A DNA stretch of 23,418 nucleotides from a virus: IMG/VR virus record IMGVR_UViG_3300017729_000040, positions 1 through 23,418 of that record. The stretch is one strand, 5' to 3'. A model generated the notes under the pieces. The model was not told the origin of the DNA. It searched no databases and saw only the letters and a program-made list of their open reading frames with translations. A program made the position numbers and the translations under genes. This document shows positions 17,985 through 23,418 of this stretch, piece by piece (within the stretch, counting starts at the first letter, position 1; every line of letters starts with the position of its first letter).

Positions 17985-18377
17985 CTATTTTTTTGTTTTT
18001 TCTAAAGATCGACCACCAAAATAAGCACCGATCACCGTTATTAATACTATTTGTAATAAGTCTGTCCACTTAGGTTCAACTATAAACTTTATTGTACCAG
18101 CGTCAATGAATATCATTAAAACTGTTGATACAACTAAAAAAGCTAAAACTAGTGGTCTTATATTTTTAGCTAACCACGAATCAGAGTTCATATCAGCTTC
18201 CCAGCGAGACGTAACTTGCTTCTCCATCTCTATCTCATAATTACTTATAAGCTCCTTTATTTTTAACTCAGCAGCAAGTTTTTCTTCTTTAGAGGTGTGT
18301 AGGTCATCTATGATACCACCTACACTTTTAACAAGTTCGGTTGCTCCAGAGGAGAATATGTTGCTTAGAATACTCAT
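17985..18377 (-). CDS. Holin-like membrane protein
   Basis: A 130-residue protein. An N-terminal amphipathic part (SILSNIFSSGATELVKSVGG) is followed by a charged helix (about 28-62), then two strong membrane segments: residues 74-91 (PLVLAFLVVSTVLMIFI) and 105-120 (TDLLQIVLITVIGAY), and a basic tail (GGRSLEKTKK). The motif WLAKNIRPLVLA before the first segment and GAYFGGRSLEK after the second match the 3-TM holin family known from gene transfer agents and marine phages. It would make holes in the inner membrane at lysis. No endolysin is in this window. It overlaps the preceding gene by 4 nt (ATGA). Confidence 0.7.
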   Translation of the reverse strand: MSILSNIFSSGATELVKSVGGIIDDLHTSKEEKLAAELKIKELISNYEIEMEKQVTSRWEADMNSDSWLAKNIRPLVLAFLVVSTVLMIFIDAGTIKFIVEPKWTDLLQIVLITVIGAYFGGRSLEKTKK

Positions 18378-18721
18378 CTTTTTTTGTTGCTAGCTTTCCG
18401 CTTATTTTGTGCGTCACTAATGAAGTCATTAATAGTTGGTACTGAACCATGATGCTCGTCATTCATAAACCTCATATGCTCGTCTTCTTGCTTATCTTTT
18501 GATTCTTCATTATTTGTCAAAGTAGTTGCATCTCCATCTTCATATGCTATTTTTGCATCATCACTAGCAGTTTTTGAGTTTGGTTTTTTCATTAAATAAT
18601 CCGTAGATTTAACCGCTTCTTCATTTTGACTCTTTAGAAAGTCATCTTGCTTTTTCTTAAGAGCTGTTTTATGTTGTTCAGACCCCTCTGTCATTGGGAA
18701 TTCATTCTGTTTATATGCCAT
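18374..18721 (-). CDS. Hydrophilic MAY-start protein, unknown function
   Basis: A 115-residue, highly charged protein with no membrane segment, probably disordered: MAYKQNEFPMTEGSEQHKTA then Lys/Asp/Glu/Asn-rich sequence, ending QNKRKASNKKR. The start resembles those of other small proteins in the window (MAYKM, MAYIQ, MAYTQ, MAFKL). It overlaps the holin-like gene by 4 nt, so expression is linked. Its leader holds two copies of AATACAAA directly before the ATG. A virion-internal or assembly role is possible; nothing in the sequence proves it. Confidence 0.6.
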   Translation of the reverse strand: MAYKQNEFPMTEGSEQHKTALKKKQDDFLKSQNEEAVKSTDYLMKKPNSKTASDDAKIAYEDGDATTLTNNEESKDKQEDEHMRFMNDEHHGSVPTINDFISDAQNKRKASNKKR

Positions 18722-18744
18722 TTTGTATTATTTGTATTATTTTA

Positions 18745-19107
18745 TTATGCTTTAGTCCAATATGCATACTCAACCACTACATCTGCTGTATCAGCTATCA
18801 TACCTAAGCCAGCTGCTCTATCTAGCGGTACGAAAGCAGGTTCTCCTGGGTTTAATCTACCAAAAGCCTCACCAGCGGCATTGGTTATCAAAACGTGGTT
18901 AGTGTCGTCTGTATTTTTCAAGTACACATACACCGTTCCAGGTGACCCGCTCGCTATAATAACTTGTAAGGGTGTTGTTGGTATAGACATGCGTGAAACT
19001 CCAACTGAAGGCTCTGTCGTTGTTAGTATATCTGTGATAGTTAAGCTTAGTACGTCACTACTAGTATCAGAACTTAATAATGTAATTGTAGGTGTTAATG
19101 TTGCCAT
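18745..19107 (-). CDS. Beta-rich putative virion surface or decoration protein
   Basis: A 120-residue protein, Thr/Ser/Val-rich and almost without Lys, unlike its neighbours. It reads as alternating beta strands: LSLTITDILTTTEPSV, then PLQVIIASGSPGTVYVYLKN, then HVLITNAAGEAFGRLNPGEP and DVVVEYAYWTKA at the end. There is no signal peptide or catalytic motif. The compact strand pattern with a closing VEYAYW is like small capsid-decoration or head-fibre domains of marine phages that I recall, but the assignment is a guess from fold character. It starts 3 bases after the zincin-like gene stop. Confidence 0.55.
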   Translation of the reverse strand: MATLTPTITLLSSDTSSDVLSLTITDILTTTEPSVGVSRMSIPTTPLQVIIASGSPGTVYVYLKNTDDTNHVLITNAAGEAFGRLNPGEPAFVPLDRAAGLGMIADTADVVVEYAYWTKA

Positions 19108-19110
19108 TTT

Positions 19111-19485
19111 TTAATGTTGTTCCCAAGGAAAGTCTTTGCTACCTTCTGGTAGCCATTCTCCTTGATAGTTAATAAATCCGTCTTTTCGCTCGTATGATTC
19201 CCCCATCCACGTTAACGAGTTATCTGTATAAGATAGTTTACCCGTTTTCATATCCACCTGGTGCTTCATCTCATGCATAAGTATCATTCTCTCGTGCTCA
19301 CAACCTGGTTCGATCTTATCACTAATAAAAATACTACCATCGTTATTAGCTTCTCCATCGATACCCTTACCCAGTTTCTTTCTATATATGGATGTTCCGG
19401 GTACTGATAAACCTACGGTCTTACCATGGTTAGTATTAAAAGTACTCTTTTTGGTGGCTTTGCCTCTAGGTAGTTTAAATGCCAT
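19111..19485 (-). CDS. HExxH zincin-like putative metallopeptidase with MAF-type N-terminus
   Basis: A 124-residue protein. Residues 71-75 are HEMKH in the context MILMHEMKHQVD, the zinc-binding helix of zincin peptidases, with Glu72 as probable catalytic base. The C-terminal segment (WMGESYERKDG, then GSKDFPWEQH) may supply a third ligand such as Glu122. The first 40 residues are basic (MAFKLPRGKATKKSTFN) and look like an added tag rather than part of the enzyme. Related short zincins occur in marine phages near structural genes. Possible roles are maturation of virion proteins or cleavage of a host target; neither is proven. The start overlaps the upstream gene by 11 nt. Confidence 0.65.
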   Translation of the reverse strand: MAFKLPRGKATKKSTFNTNHGKTVGLSVPGTSIYRKKLGKGIDGEANNDGSIFISDKIEPGCEHERMILMHEMKHQVDMKTGKLSYTDNSLTWMGESYERKDGFINYQGEWLPEGSKDFPWEQH

Positions 19486-19921
19486 GGTCTTCGTCTTTTA
19501 ACATATCATCTATAGCTTTGTTCATTACTTTATCAGTATATGTTTTGTTTTTGTAAAATACGTTTCTAAAGGATATAGGTAGTTGTTCATCTCCCAATAG
19601 TACTTTGTATATTCTGGTAATCATAGTTGCAGCTTTAAATGAAGTTTTAAATATAGAGCCTATACTTTTTTTCCTATCACCTTGTCTCCACACTTCTATC
19701 CAACCGTTTCTCCTAAGCCTCTCCCACCTATTCTTATCCCAATGCATCGTGTAAACTCCATCAATAAACTCTTTCCTAGAAAACCTCTTCTTACAATCTA
19801 AGTATATAAGTAGTTCTAAATCCGCATCTGATAATCCATATGTCTTACAAGCCCACTTTCTAGTTAACCTATAGTACTTAAATATATTTGCATCTCTAAG
19901 GTCTGAAACCGACAATCTCAT
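19475..19921 (-). CDS. Winged-helix-like putative DNA-binding protein
   Basis: A 148-residue basic protein. Residues about 18-60 look like the start of a MarR-type winged helix: RLTRKWACKTYGLSDADLEL and LLIYLDCKKRFSRKEFIDG, then WDKNRWERLRRNGWIEVW as a recognition-helix and wing candidate, then GSIFKTSFKAATMITRIYKV and LLGDEQLP. This order (helix, HTH, wing, long helix) fits a regulator, but the sequence is divergent. It lies in the late operon, where it could control late transcription or serve in packaging. It ends in MLKDEDHGI overlapping the zincin-like gene. Confidence 0.5.
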   Translation of the reverse strand: MRLSVSDLRDANIFKYYRLTRKWACKTYGLSDADLELLIYLDCKKRFSRKEFIDGVYTMHWDKNRWERLRRNGWIEVWRQGDRKKSIGSIFKTSFKAATMITRIYKVLLGDEQLPISFRNVFYKNKTYTDKVMNKAIDDMLKDEDHGI

Positions 19922-19924
19922 GTA

Positions 19925-20236
19925 TTAAACAACCCCAGATTCATAGGTTATAGCGGTAACCCTCATTAAAACCTCTTTCCCTGGTACCATATCCATAACA
20001 TTGTCACCAGGTACATCGGTTGCTAACAGGTTTATAATACCATTTACAACACTCCTCTCCCAACCACTACAGGTTAACTTAACGGTACTAGTGTAATTTG
20101 TGTGTGAGTGCTGATTTCTAAGTAATGGCTCAAAGTATATATATACGAAACCATCAACACTCTCAATCCCAACTATCCTAGTTACAGGGACGCAAACATT
20201 AAGGTCACTACTTATTTCAAAGTTTAATAATTTCAT
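19925..20236 (-). CDS. Small protein of unknown function
   Basis: A 103-residue protein with alternating beta strands (VCVPVTRIVGIESVDGFVYI, then YTSTVKLTCSG) and one short helix (WERSVVNGIINLLAT), ending VLMRVTAITYESGVV. I do not recognise the family. It starts 15 bases after GroES and stops 3 bases before the winged-helix-like gene, so it belongs to the same transcript. No membrane segment or catalytic motif is visible. Confidence 0.6.
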   Translation of the reverse strand: MKLLNFEISSDLNVCVPVTRIVGIESVDGFVYIYFEPLLRNQHSHTNYTSTVKLTCSGWERSVVNGIINLLATDVPGDNVMDMVPGKEVLMRVTAITYESGVV

Positions 20237-20251
20237 TCTGTTTTGTTTTTT

Positions 20252-20509
20252 TTATTCAACTAGCACTATGTCCCTAACTGTTATTACTTGGTATAATTTA
20301 CCTTCATCAGTGACACTATGACCAGCGTGTTTGTCGTAGAAAACAACATCTCCATCAACCACTCCCTCAACTAGGTTTCCAGCGGAAATTATAGTTCCTT
20401 TTGAATACCTATTATCTAGATCAGTGTTTTCATTTAAAATTAAACCACTAGTCTTTTTTGGTGGTAGTTTTATCTTTTCTACCAACACGTAACTATTAAT
20501 TGCTTTCAT
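20252..20509 (-). CDS. groS: GroES co-chaperonin (Cpn10)
   Basis: An 85-residue protein, shorter than bacterial GroES (about 97). It shows the Cpn10 order: INSYVLVEKIK, a mobile loop with SGLILNE (hydrophobic Leu-Ile-Leu at 23-25, equivalent to Ile-Val-Leu of E. coli GroES), KGTIISAGN, VDGDVVFYDKHAG and YQVITVRDIVLVE. The roof loop appears shortened. It follows groL and overlaps it by 14 nt; the usual bacterial order is groS then groL, so the order here is reversed. It should cap the phage GroEL ring during the folding cycle. Confidence 0.9.
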   Translation of the reverse strand: MKAINSYVLVEKIKLPPKKTSGLILNENTDLDNRYSKGTIISAGNLVEGVVDGDVVFYDKHAGHSVTDEGKLYQVITVRDIVLVE

Positions 20510-22061
20510 CGCCTCTCATATTTGAAATTACACAATTAGCAGATATAATAGTGGAAACTACACTCACCGCATTTTTGAGGGCCGATTTTGTAACCAAAAC
20601 CGGATCTATAATCCCTTCGGTTAACATATCAACTGCCTCTCCAGTAACCACGTTAATACCAAGCCCAGGTGACATATCTCCTTCGTATTGTATACCAGCA
20701 TTTGCTAATACCGTTAAGTAAGGAGCTCTTATAGCTTCTAGTAATATTCCTTCCCCCTCTGTTTCAGGGGTAATGTTTCTTGATGCATTTAATAGCGCAA
20801 CACCACCTCCAGCAACAACACCTTCCTTTAAAGCTGCTTTAGTTGCGTATATTGCGTCTTCCACTCTATCTTTCTTTTCTTTCAACTCAACCTTAGAGTT
20901 AGCACCAACCTTCACAACTCCAACCGAACCGGATAGCATAGCTAACCTATTTTCAATCTTCTTTTGCATGAATGGATTAGTCTCTTTCTTTAGAACCTCA
21001 TTGATCTGCTCTATCCTCTCTGTAACACCCTCTGGGACACTTTCTAGTGTCAATACTGTGTTTTGCGCACTTGTTACAGCGGAATCAGCTTCACCTAAGT
21101 GATCGATACTAATTAAATCTAGATCATCACCTAGTTCTTCGTTTATAACAGTAGCGCCAGTTAATAGTGCTAGGTCATCAATTGCTTCTGCTTTCATAGC
21201 TCCAAAACCAGGCGTATCAATTATGTTCACCTTTAGAACGTTTTTAACCTTGTTCATTAAAAGCGCCGATTTTACCTGCTGGCTTACTGAAGCCACTATA
21301 AGTAAAGATCGGTTATTCTTTATAACGTATTCTAATATACCTTCTATCTTCCTTATGTTAGGTATTTCACTGGCTACAATAAGTACAAGTGGTCTGTCTA
21401 ATTCTGCCACCATCTTATCTTGATTAGTAACCAAATGTTGTGATGTAAGACCACACTCTATCTGAGCTCCATCTACAACCTCAACATATGTATCCTCTGT
21501 CGGGGAATCTTCCATTAGAACAACCCCGTTTGATCCGACAGCTTCATAAGCTTCCGAGATAATACTACCAAGAGCATCGTCATTGTTACAACTAATAACT
21601 GACACATCCCTAAGCATCTCACCTTCTACTTTTATCGATGTATTGTTTAAGTATTCTATAACCTTAGTCATCCCAGAATCTACACCAGACTTAATGTCCC
21701 TAATAGATAGTTCTGAGTGTTTATCCGCCATAGCTGTATTCAATAGCGATTCAGCAAGGACCGTAGCTGTAGTAGTACCGTCACCTGCTTCTTTCACTGT
21801 ATTCCTAGCTGCTTCCTTTACTAAGGTAGCACCCATGTTTTCAACCGGGTCATATAAGACTACAGATTCTGCTACTGTAACACCGTCTTTTGTTATAACC
21901 GGATTTCCTCTCGCATCTTCATATATTACACACTTACCAGATGCCCCTAAGGTTGATTTTACCGCCCTAGCCAACTTTTCCACCCCTTTGGCTATTTTAT
22001 TACTAGCCTCGTTATCAAAGTTAAGATCTTTGATTAAGAGACTTGGTTGATTGTACTCCAT
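20496..22061 (-). CDS. groL: GroEL chaperonin, phage-encoded (group I Cpn60)
   Basis: A 521-residue, apparently full-length group I chaperonin. Conserved items are ITKDGVTVAE with D59 (E. coli D52), GDGTTTATVLAE with D94 (D87), DTPGFG at 282-287, EDAIYATKAA with D402 (D398), EGVVAGGGVALL and IIDPVLVTKSAL with D486 (D495), so ATP hydrolysis is likely retained. Unusual features: the ATP-pocket LGPKG is LGASG (39-43), the apical G-Y-L-S-P-Y-F segment is GLTSQHL (204-210), and there is no C-terminal GGM tail. The gene starts in an A/T leader with no Shine-Dalgarno and overlaps groS. It would refold phage structural proteins in the cytoplasm. Confidence 0.95.
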   Translation of the reverse strand: MEYNQPSLLIKDLNFDNEASNKIAKGVEKLARAVKSTLGASGKCVIYEDARGNPVITKDGVTVAESVVLYDPVENMGATLVKEAARNTVKEAGDGTTTATVLAESLLNTAMADKHSELSIRDIKSGVDSGMTKVIEYLNNTSIKVEGEMLRDVSVISCNNDDALGSIISEAYEAVGSNGVVLMEDSPTEDTYVEVVDGAQIECGLTSQHLVTNQDKMVAELDRPLVLIVASEIPNIRKIEGILEYVIKNNRSLLIVASVSQQVKSALLMNKVKNVLKVNIIDTPGFGAMKAEAIDDLALLTGATVINEELGDDLDLISIDHLGEADSAVTSAQNTVLTLESVPEGVTERIEQINEVLKKETNPFMQKKIENRLAMLSGSVGVVKVGANSKVELKEKKDRVEDAIYATKAALKEGVVAGGGVALLNASRNITPETEGEGILLEAIRAPYLTVLANAGIQYEGDMSPGLGINVVTGEAVDMLTEGIIDPVLVTKSALKNAVSVVSTIISANCVISNMRGDESN

Positions 22062-22126
22062 GTCTATATTTTATATTATTTAATTTAATTGTACTTCTTG
22101 TGTTTACAGGTTTTTTTTATATATAC
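22062..22126 (-). promoter_or_regulatory. A/T-rich leader of groL, possible promoter region
   Basis: The 65 bases before the groL ATG are one of the few real gaps upstream of 9400. They are AT-rich with AATTAAATTAAATAATATAA near the start codon. A promoter here would allow separate chaperonin expression, but no clear consensus was found, so this is a weak positional call. Confidence 0.25.
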
Positions 22127-22369
22127 CTACTTGTTTTCCTTAACAAAGTTAGATTTGGACTTATCTAAAGCTTTCTTCCAAGATTTCCAAGCCTCACTAT
22201 TCTTATCTGCTGGTTCAGCTCTAAGCAATCTCTCCGTTTGAGCCGAGTTCATAACTCCCTTTTCATCTTTGTAAACCGCGTTGCTATCTACTTTAACCTC
22301 CTCTTTACTAGCTTTTCTTTTATCACCAGGTCCAGTGAAGAACAATGGTGTCTTTTGTGTATATGCCAT
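22127..22369 (-). CDS. Small hydrophilic protein with MAYxQKTPLFF start (copy B)
   Basis: An 80-residue Lys/Glu/Ala-rich protein starting MAYTQKTPLFFTGPGDKRKA and ending WKKALDKSKSNFVKENK. Its first 11 residues match those of the preceding gene (MAYIQKTPLFF) at 10 positions, after which the two diverge. No fold or motif is recognised. It is the last gene before groL. The leader consists of a 13-bp tandem repeat. Confidence 0.6.
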   Translation of the reverse strand: MAYTQKTPLFFTGPGDKRKASKEEVKVDSNAVYKDEKGVMNSAQTERLLRAEPADKNSEAWKSWKKALDKSKSNFVKENK

Positions 22370-22371
22370 AA

Positions 22372-22410
22372 TTGTTTTATTTATTTGTTTTATTTATTTG
22401 TTTTATTATT
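22372..22410 (-). repeat. Three copies of a 13-bp A/T repeat at the junction of two MAY-start genes
   Basis: Units of ttgttttatttat (plus strand) lie at 22372, 22385 and 22398, the last with an altered end. The repeat covers the stop region of one gene (encoding NNKTNK) and the leader of the next. Confidence 0.8.
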
Positions 22411-22686
22411 CATTACTTTAATACCGCCCTCGTAGTGTCCGATCTCCTCTCCTTTGTCGTTAAAGATCTTATCTTGGTCTTGAGCTTCACCACCATCTGT
22501 AACCGTAGTGTTTTCCTTTCTTTTCGCGGCTAAATGATTTTCATAATCATCCATGTTAGCATTACCTATGTTAGGTGTCTCCTTTTTTTCCTTCCCCTTC
22601 TTTTTCTTCTTATCATCAACCTTAACAACAGTTCCATCCGACTGTGTTGTTTGAAAGAATAGTGGGGTTTTTTGTATATATGCCAT
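22390..22686 (-). CDS. Small hydrophilic protein with MAYxQKTPLFF start (copy A)
   Basis: A 98-residue protein starting MAYIQKTPLFFQTTQSDGTV, followed by a lysine run (KVDDKKKKKGKEKKE) and an Asp/Asn/Gly-rich remainder ending KVMNNKTNK. It is predicted to be mostly disordered. The N-terminus pairs with that of the next gene. It starts 2 bases after the stop of the preceding gene, implying translational coupling. Function is unknown. Confidence 0.6.
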   Translation of the reverse strand: MAYIQKTPLFFQTTQSDGTVVKVDDKKKKKGKEKKETPNIGNANMDDYENHLAAKRKENTTVTDGGEAQDQDKIFNDKGEEIGHYEGGIKVMNNKTNK

Positions 22687-22688
22687 GA

Positions 22689-23063
22689 CTAAGCCACTAC
22701 GTTTTGATCAGTCTCTGGTTGAGGTACCGCTGCGATAGCGTTAGGATCTTCTTGAGTAGCTGCATTTGGATCTACATTAGCTGTTTGATCTCCAGTCTGT
22801 GTTGTTTGTGTTGTTTGTGATGTAAAAGCTGGGTTCTTACCTCTAATACTTCCGATAGGATCTGCAACAGCGTTTAAAAATTTATTCTTTGGAGCGAACT
22901 TTTTTACTAAAGCACCCACTGGGTTCAGTAATGTCTTTAAGAAACCTTTGTTAGGTGAATCTCCTGGTAGAGCAGATTTACTGTAATTAGCGTTTGTCCC
23001 ATGTTTCGATGTTAAATCGAATTCTGCGTAGTTTTTCCCTGTGTTTTTTAATCTAAATGCCAT
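22689..23063 (-). CDS. MAF-start hydrophilic protein, unknown function
   Basis: A 124-residue protein starting MAFRLKNTGKNYAEFDLTSK. A central stretch (FLKTLLNPVGALVKKFAPK) may be an amphipathic helix. The C-terminal 45 residues are low-complexity, rich in Thr, Gln, Asn, Pro and Ala (TSQTTQTTQTGDQ, then EDPNAIAAVPQPE). No known family is recognised. The leader is a run of A on the coding strand. A scaffold, internal or anti-host role is possible. Confidence 0.55.
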   Translation of the reverse strand: MAFRLKNTGKNYAEFDLTSKHGTNANYSKSALPGDSPNKGFLKTLLNPVGALVKKFAPKNKFLNAVADPIGSIRGKNPAFTSQTTQTTQTGDQTANVDPNAATQEDPNAIAAVPQPETDQNVVA

Positions 23064-23080
23064 AATTTTTGTTTTTTTTT

Positions 23081-23383
23081 TTAAGTTCTTTTTTTATATC
23101 CAGGGTCAGCGTATGTATTACTACCCTCAGTCTTAGTGCCCTTTCCACGATTACCTCTATTCTCTTCAATTGATACAAACGATTGGGTTTTATGATCCCA
23201 ATCTTTACCCGTTAAATCTATACCCTTCTTTAGAGCAGCACGTCTAGCTTTTTGAGCACCAGCTCTATATTTCTTTCTCTTATCAGAATTAGCCATAGCG
23301 AGATTAGCCGCATTCTCTGAAGCAGTCTTAACTTCCTTCAAAGGTGTCTTGTAATATAAAGGTCCATTCATCTTGTATGCCAT
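23081..23383 (-). CDS. MAYK-start basic protein, unknown function
   Basis: A 100-residue, strongly basic protein: MAYKMNGPLYYKTPLKEVKT, then a predicted helix rich in Ala, Lys and Arg (KYRAGAQKARRAALKKG), then a Gly/Asn/Lys-rich end (GYKKRT). The start resembles the other MAY proteins, with (P/L)-aromatic residues and TPL. Its charge would suit nucleic-acid or capsid-interior contact, but this is speculation. The true operon start lies beyond the window; only 35 AT-rich bases of leader (23384-23418) are visible. Confidence 0.55.
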   Translation of the reverse strand: MAYKMNGPLYYKTPLKEVKTASENAANLAMANSDKRKKYRAGAQKARRAALKKGIDLTGKDWDHKTQSFVSIEENRGNRGKGTKTEGSNTYADPGYKKRT

Positions 23384-23418
23384 ATCCGTTATTATTACAT
23401 AGTAAAAAATTTTTTTAA

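Noticed and set aside
19111-19485. The zincin-like protein as an endolysin
   Set aside because: There is no cell-wall-binding or peptidoglycan hydrolase signature, and it is not adjacent to the holin-like gene.
21583-22050. A 155-aa plus-strand ORF opposite groL
   Set aside because: The minus strand encodes conserved GroEL sequence; the plus frame is a by-product of its codons.
1-23418. tRNA genes, CRISPR arrays, integrase or insertion sequences
   Set aside because: I saw no cloverleaf, no regularly spaced repeats with unique spacers, and no recombinase or transposase motifs. Genes fill almost the whole window.

Overview
The window looks like part of the late (virion morphogenesis) region of a double-stranded DNA tailed phage that infects a member of the Bacteroidota, probably a marine flavobacterium. 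The reasons are: AT-rich DNA; start codons preceded by A/T-rich leaders with almost no Shine-Dalgarno sequence, as is usual in Bacteroidota; three Cys-containing GCTD...NYNP..T.DDGSC repeats typical of flavobacterial surface proteins; and structural proteins that resemble those of uncultured marine phages. All recognised genes lie on the minus strand, so transcription runs from high to low coordinates. The set and sizes of terminase (744 aa), portal (803 aa), scaffold-like protein, capsid protein (476 aa), two ring/adaptor-like proteins and a giant neck/tail protein recall crAss-like podoviruses. That placement is an inference from memory of gene order and protein sizes, not from a search.

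Layout in the direction of transcription. 23383-22127: four small, mostly hydrophilic proteins, three with a MAY start and one with MAF. 22061-20252: a full chaperonin pair, GroEL then GroES, overlapping by 14 nt. 20236-17985: an unknown small protein, a winged-helix-like protein, an HExxH zincin-like protein, a beta-rich putative virion protein, another MAY-start hydrophilic protein and a holin-like membrane protein. 17960-16649: a coiled-coil protein, a conserved-looking 73-aa protein, a protein with two GroES-like domains in tandem, and a probable small terminase subunit. 16649-6648: large terminase, portal, scaffold-like protein, major capsid protein, a 278-aa head-associated protein, a 52-aa Cys-containing protein missed by length-based ORF calling, and two ring/adaptor-like proteins. 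6644-1: the start and most of a giant virion protein (at least 2,214 residues) whose C-terminus lies beyond the window.

The genes are packed with 1-nt TAATG junctions, short overlaps or gaps of a few bases. Two minus-strand rho-independent terminators were found, one after the capsid gene and one after the 278-aa gene. No stretch longer than about 110 bases lacks a gene. There is no tRNA, CRISPR array, integrase or transposase that I can see.

The most striking content is the folding machinery: one GroEL and three GroES-like domains (one free, two fused) inside a capsid-assembly operon. The phage GroEL differs from the usual sequence in the ATP pocket and in the apical client/GroES-binding face, which suggests it serves phage proteins. 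The second notable pattern is the recurring MA(Y/F) N-terminus on otherwise unrelated small proteins, including the zincin, which could act as a shared targeting or assembly tag.
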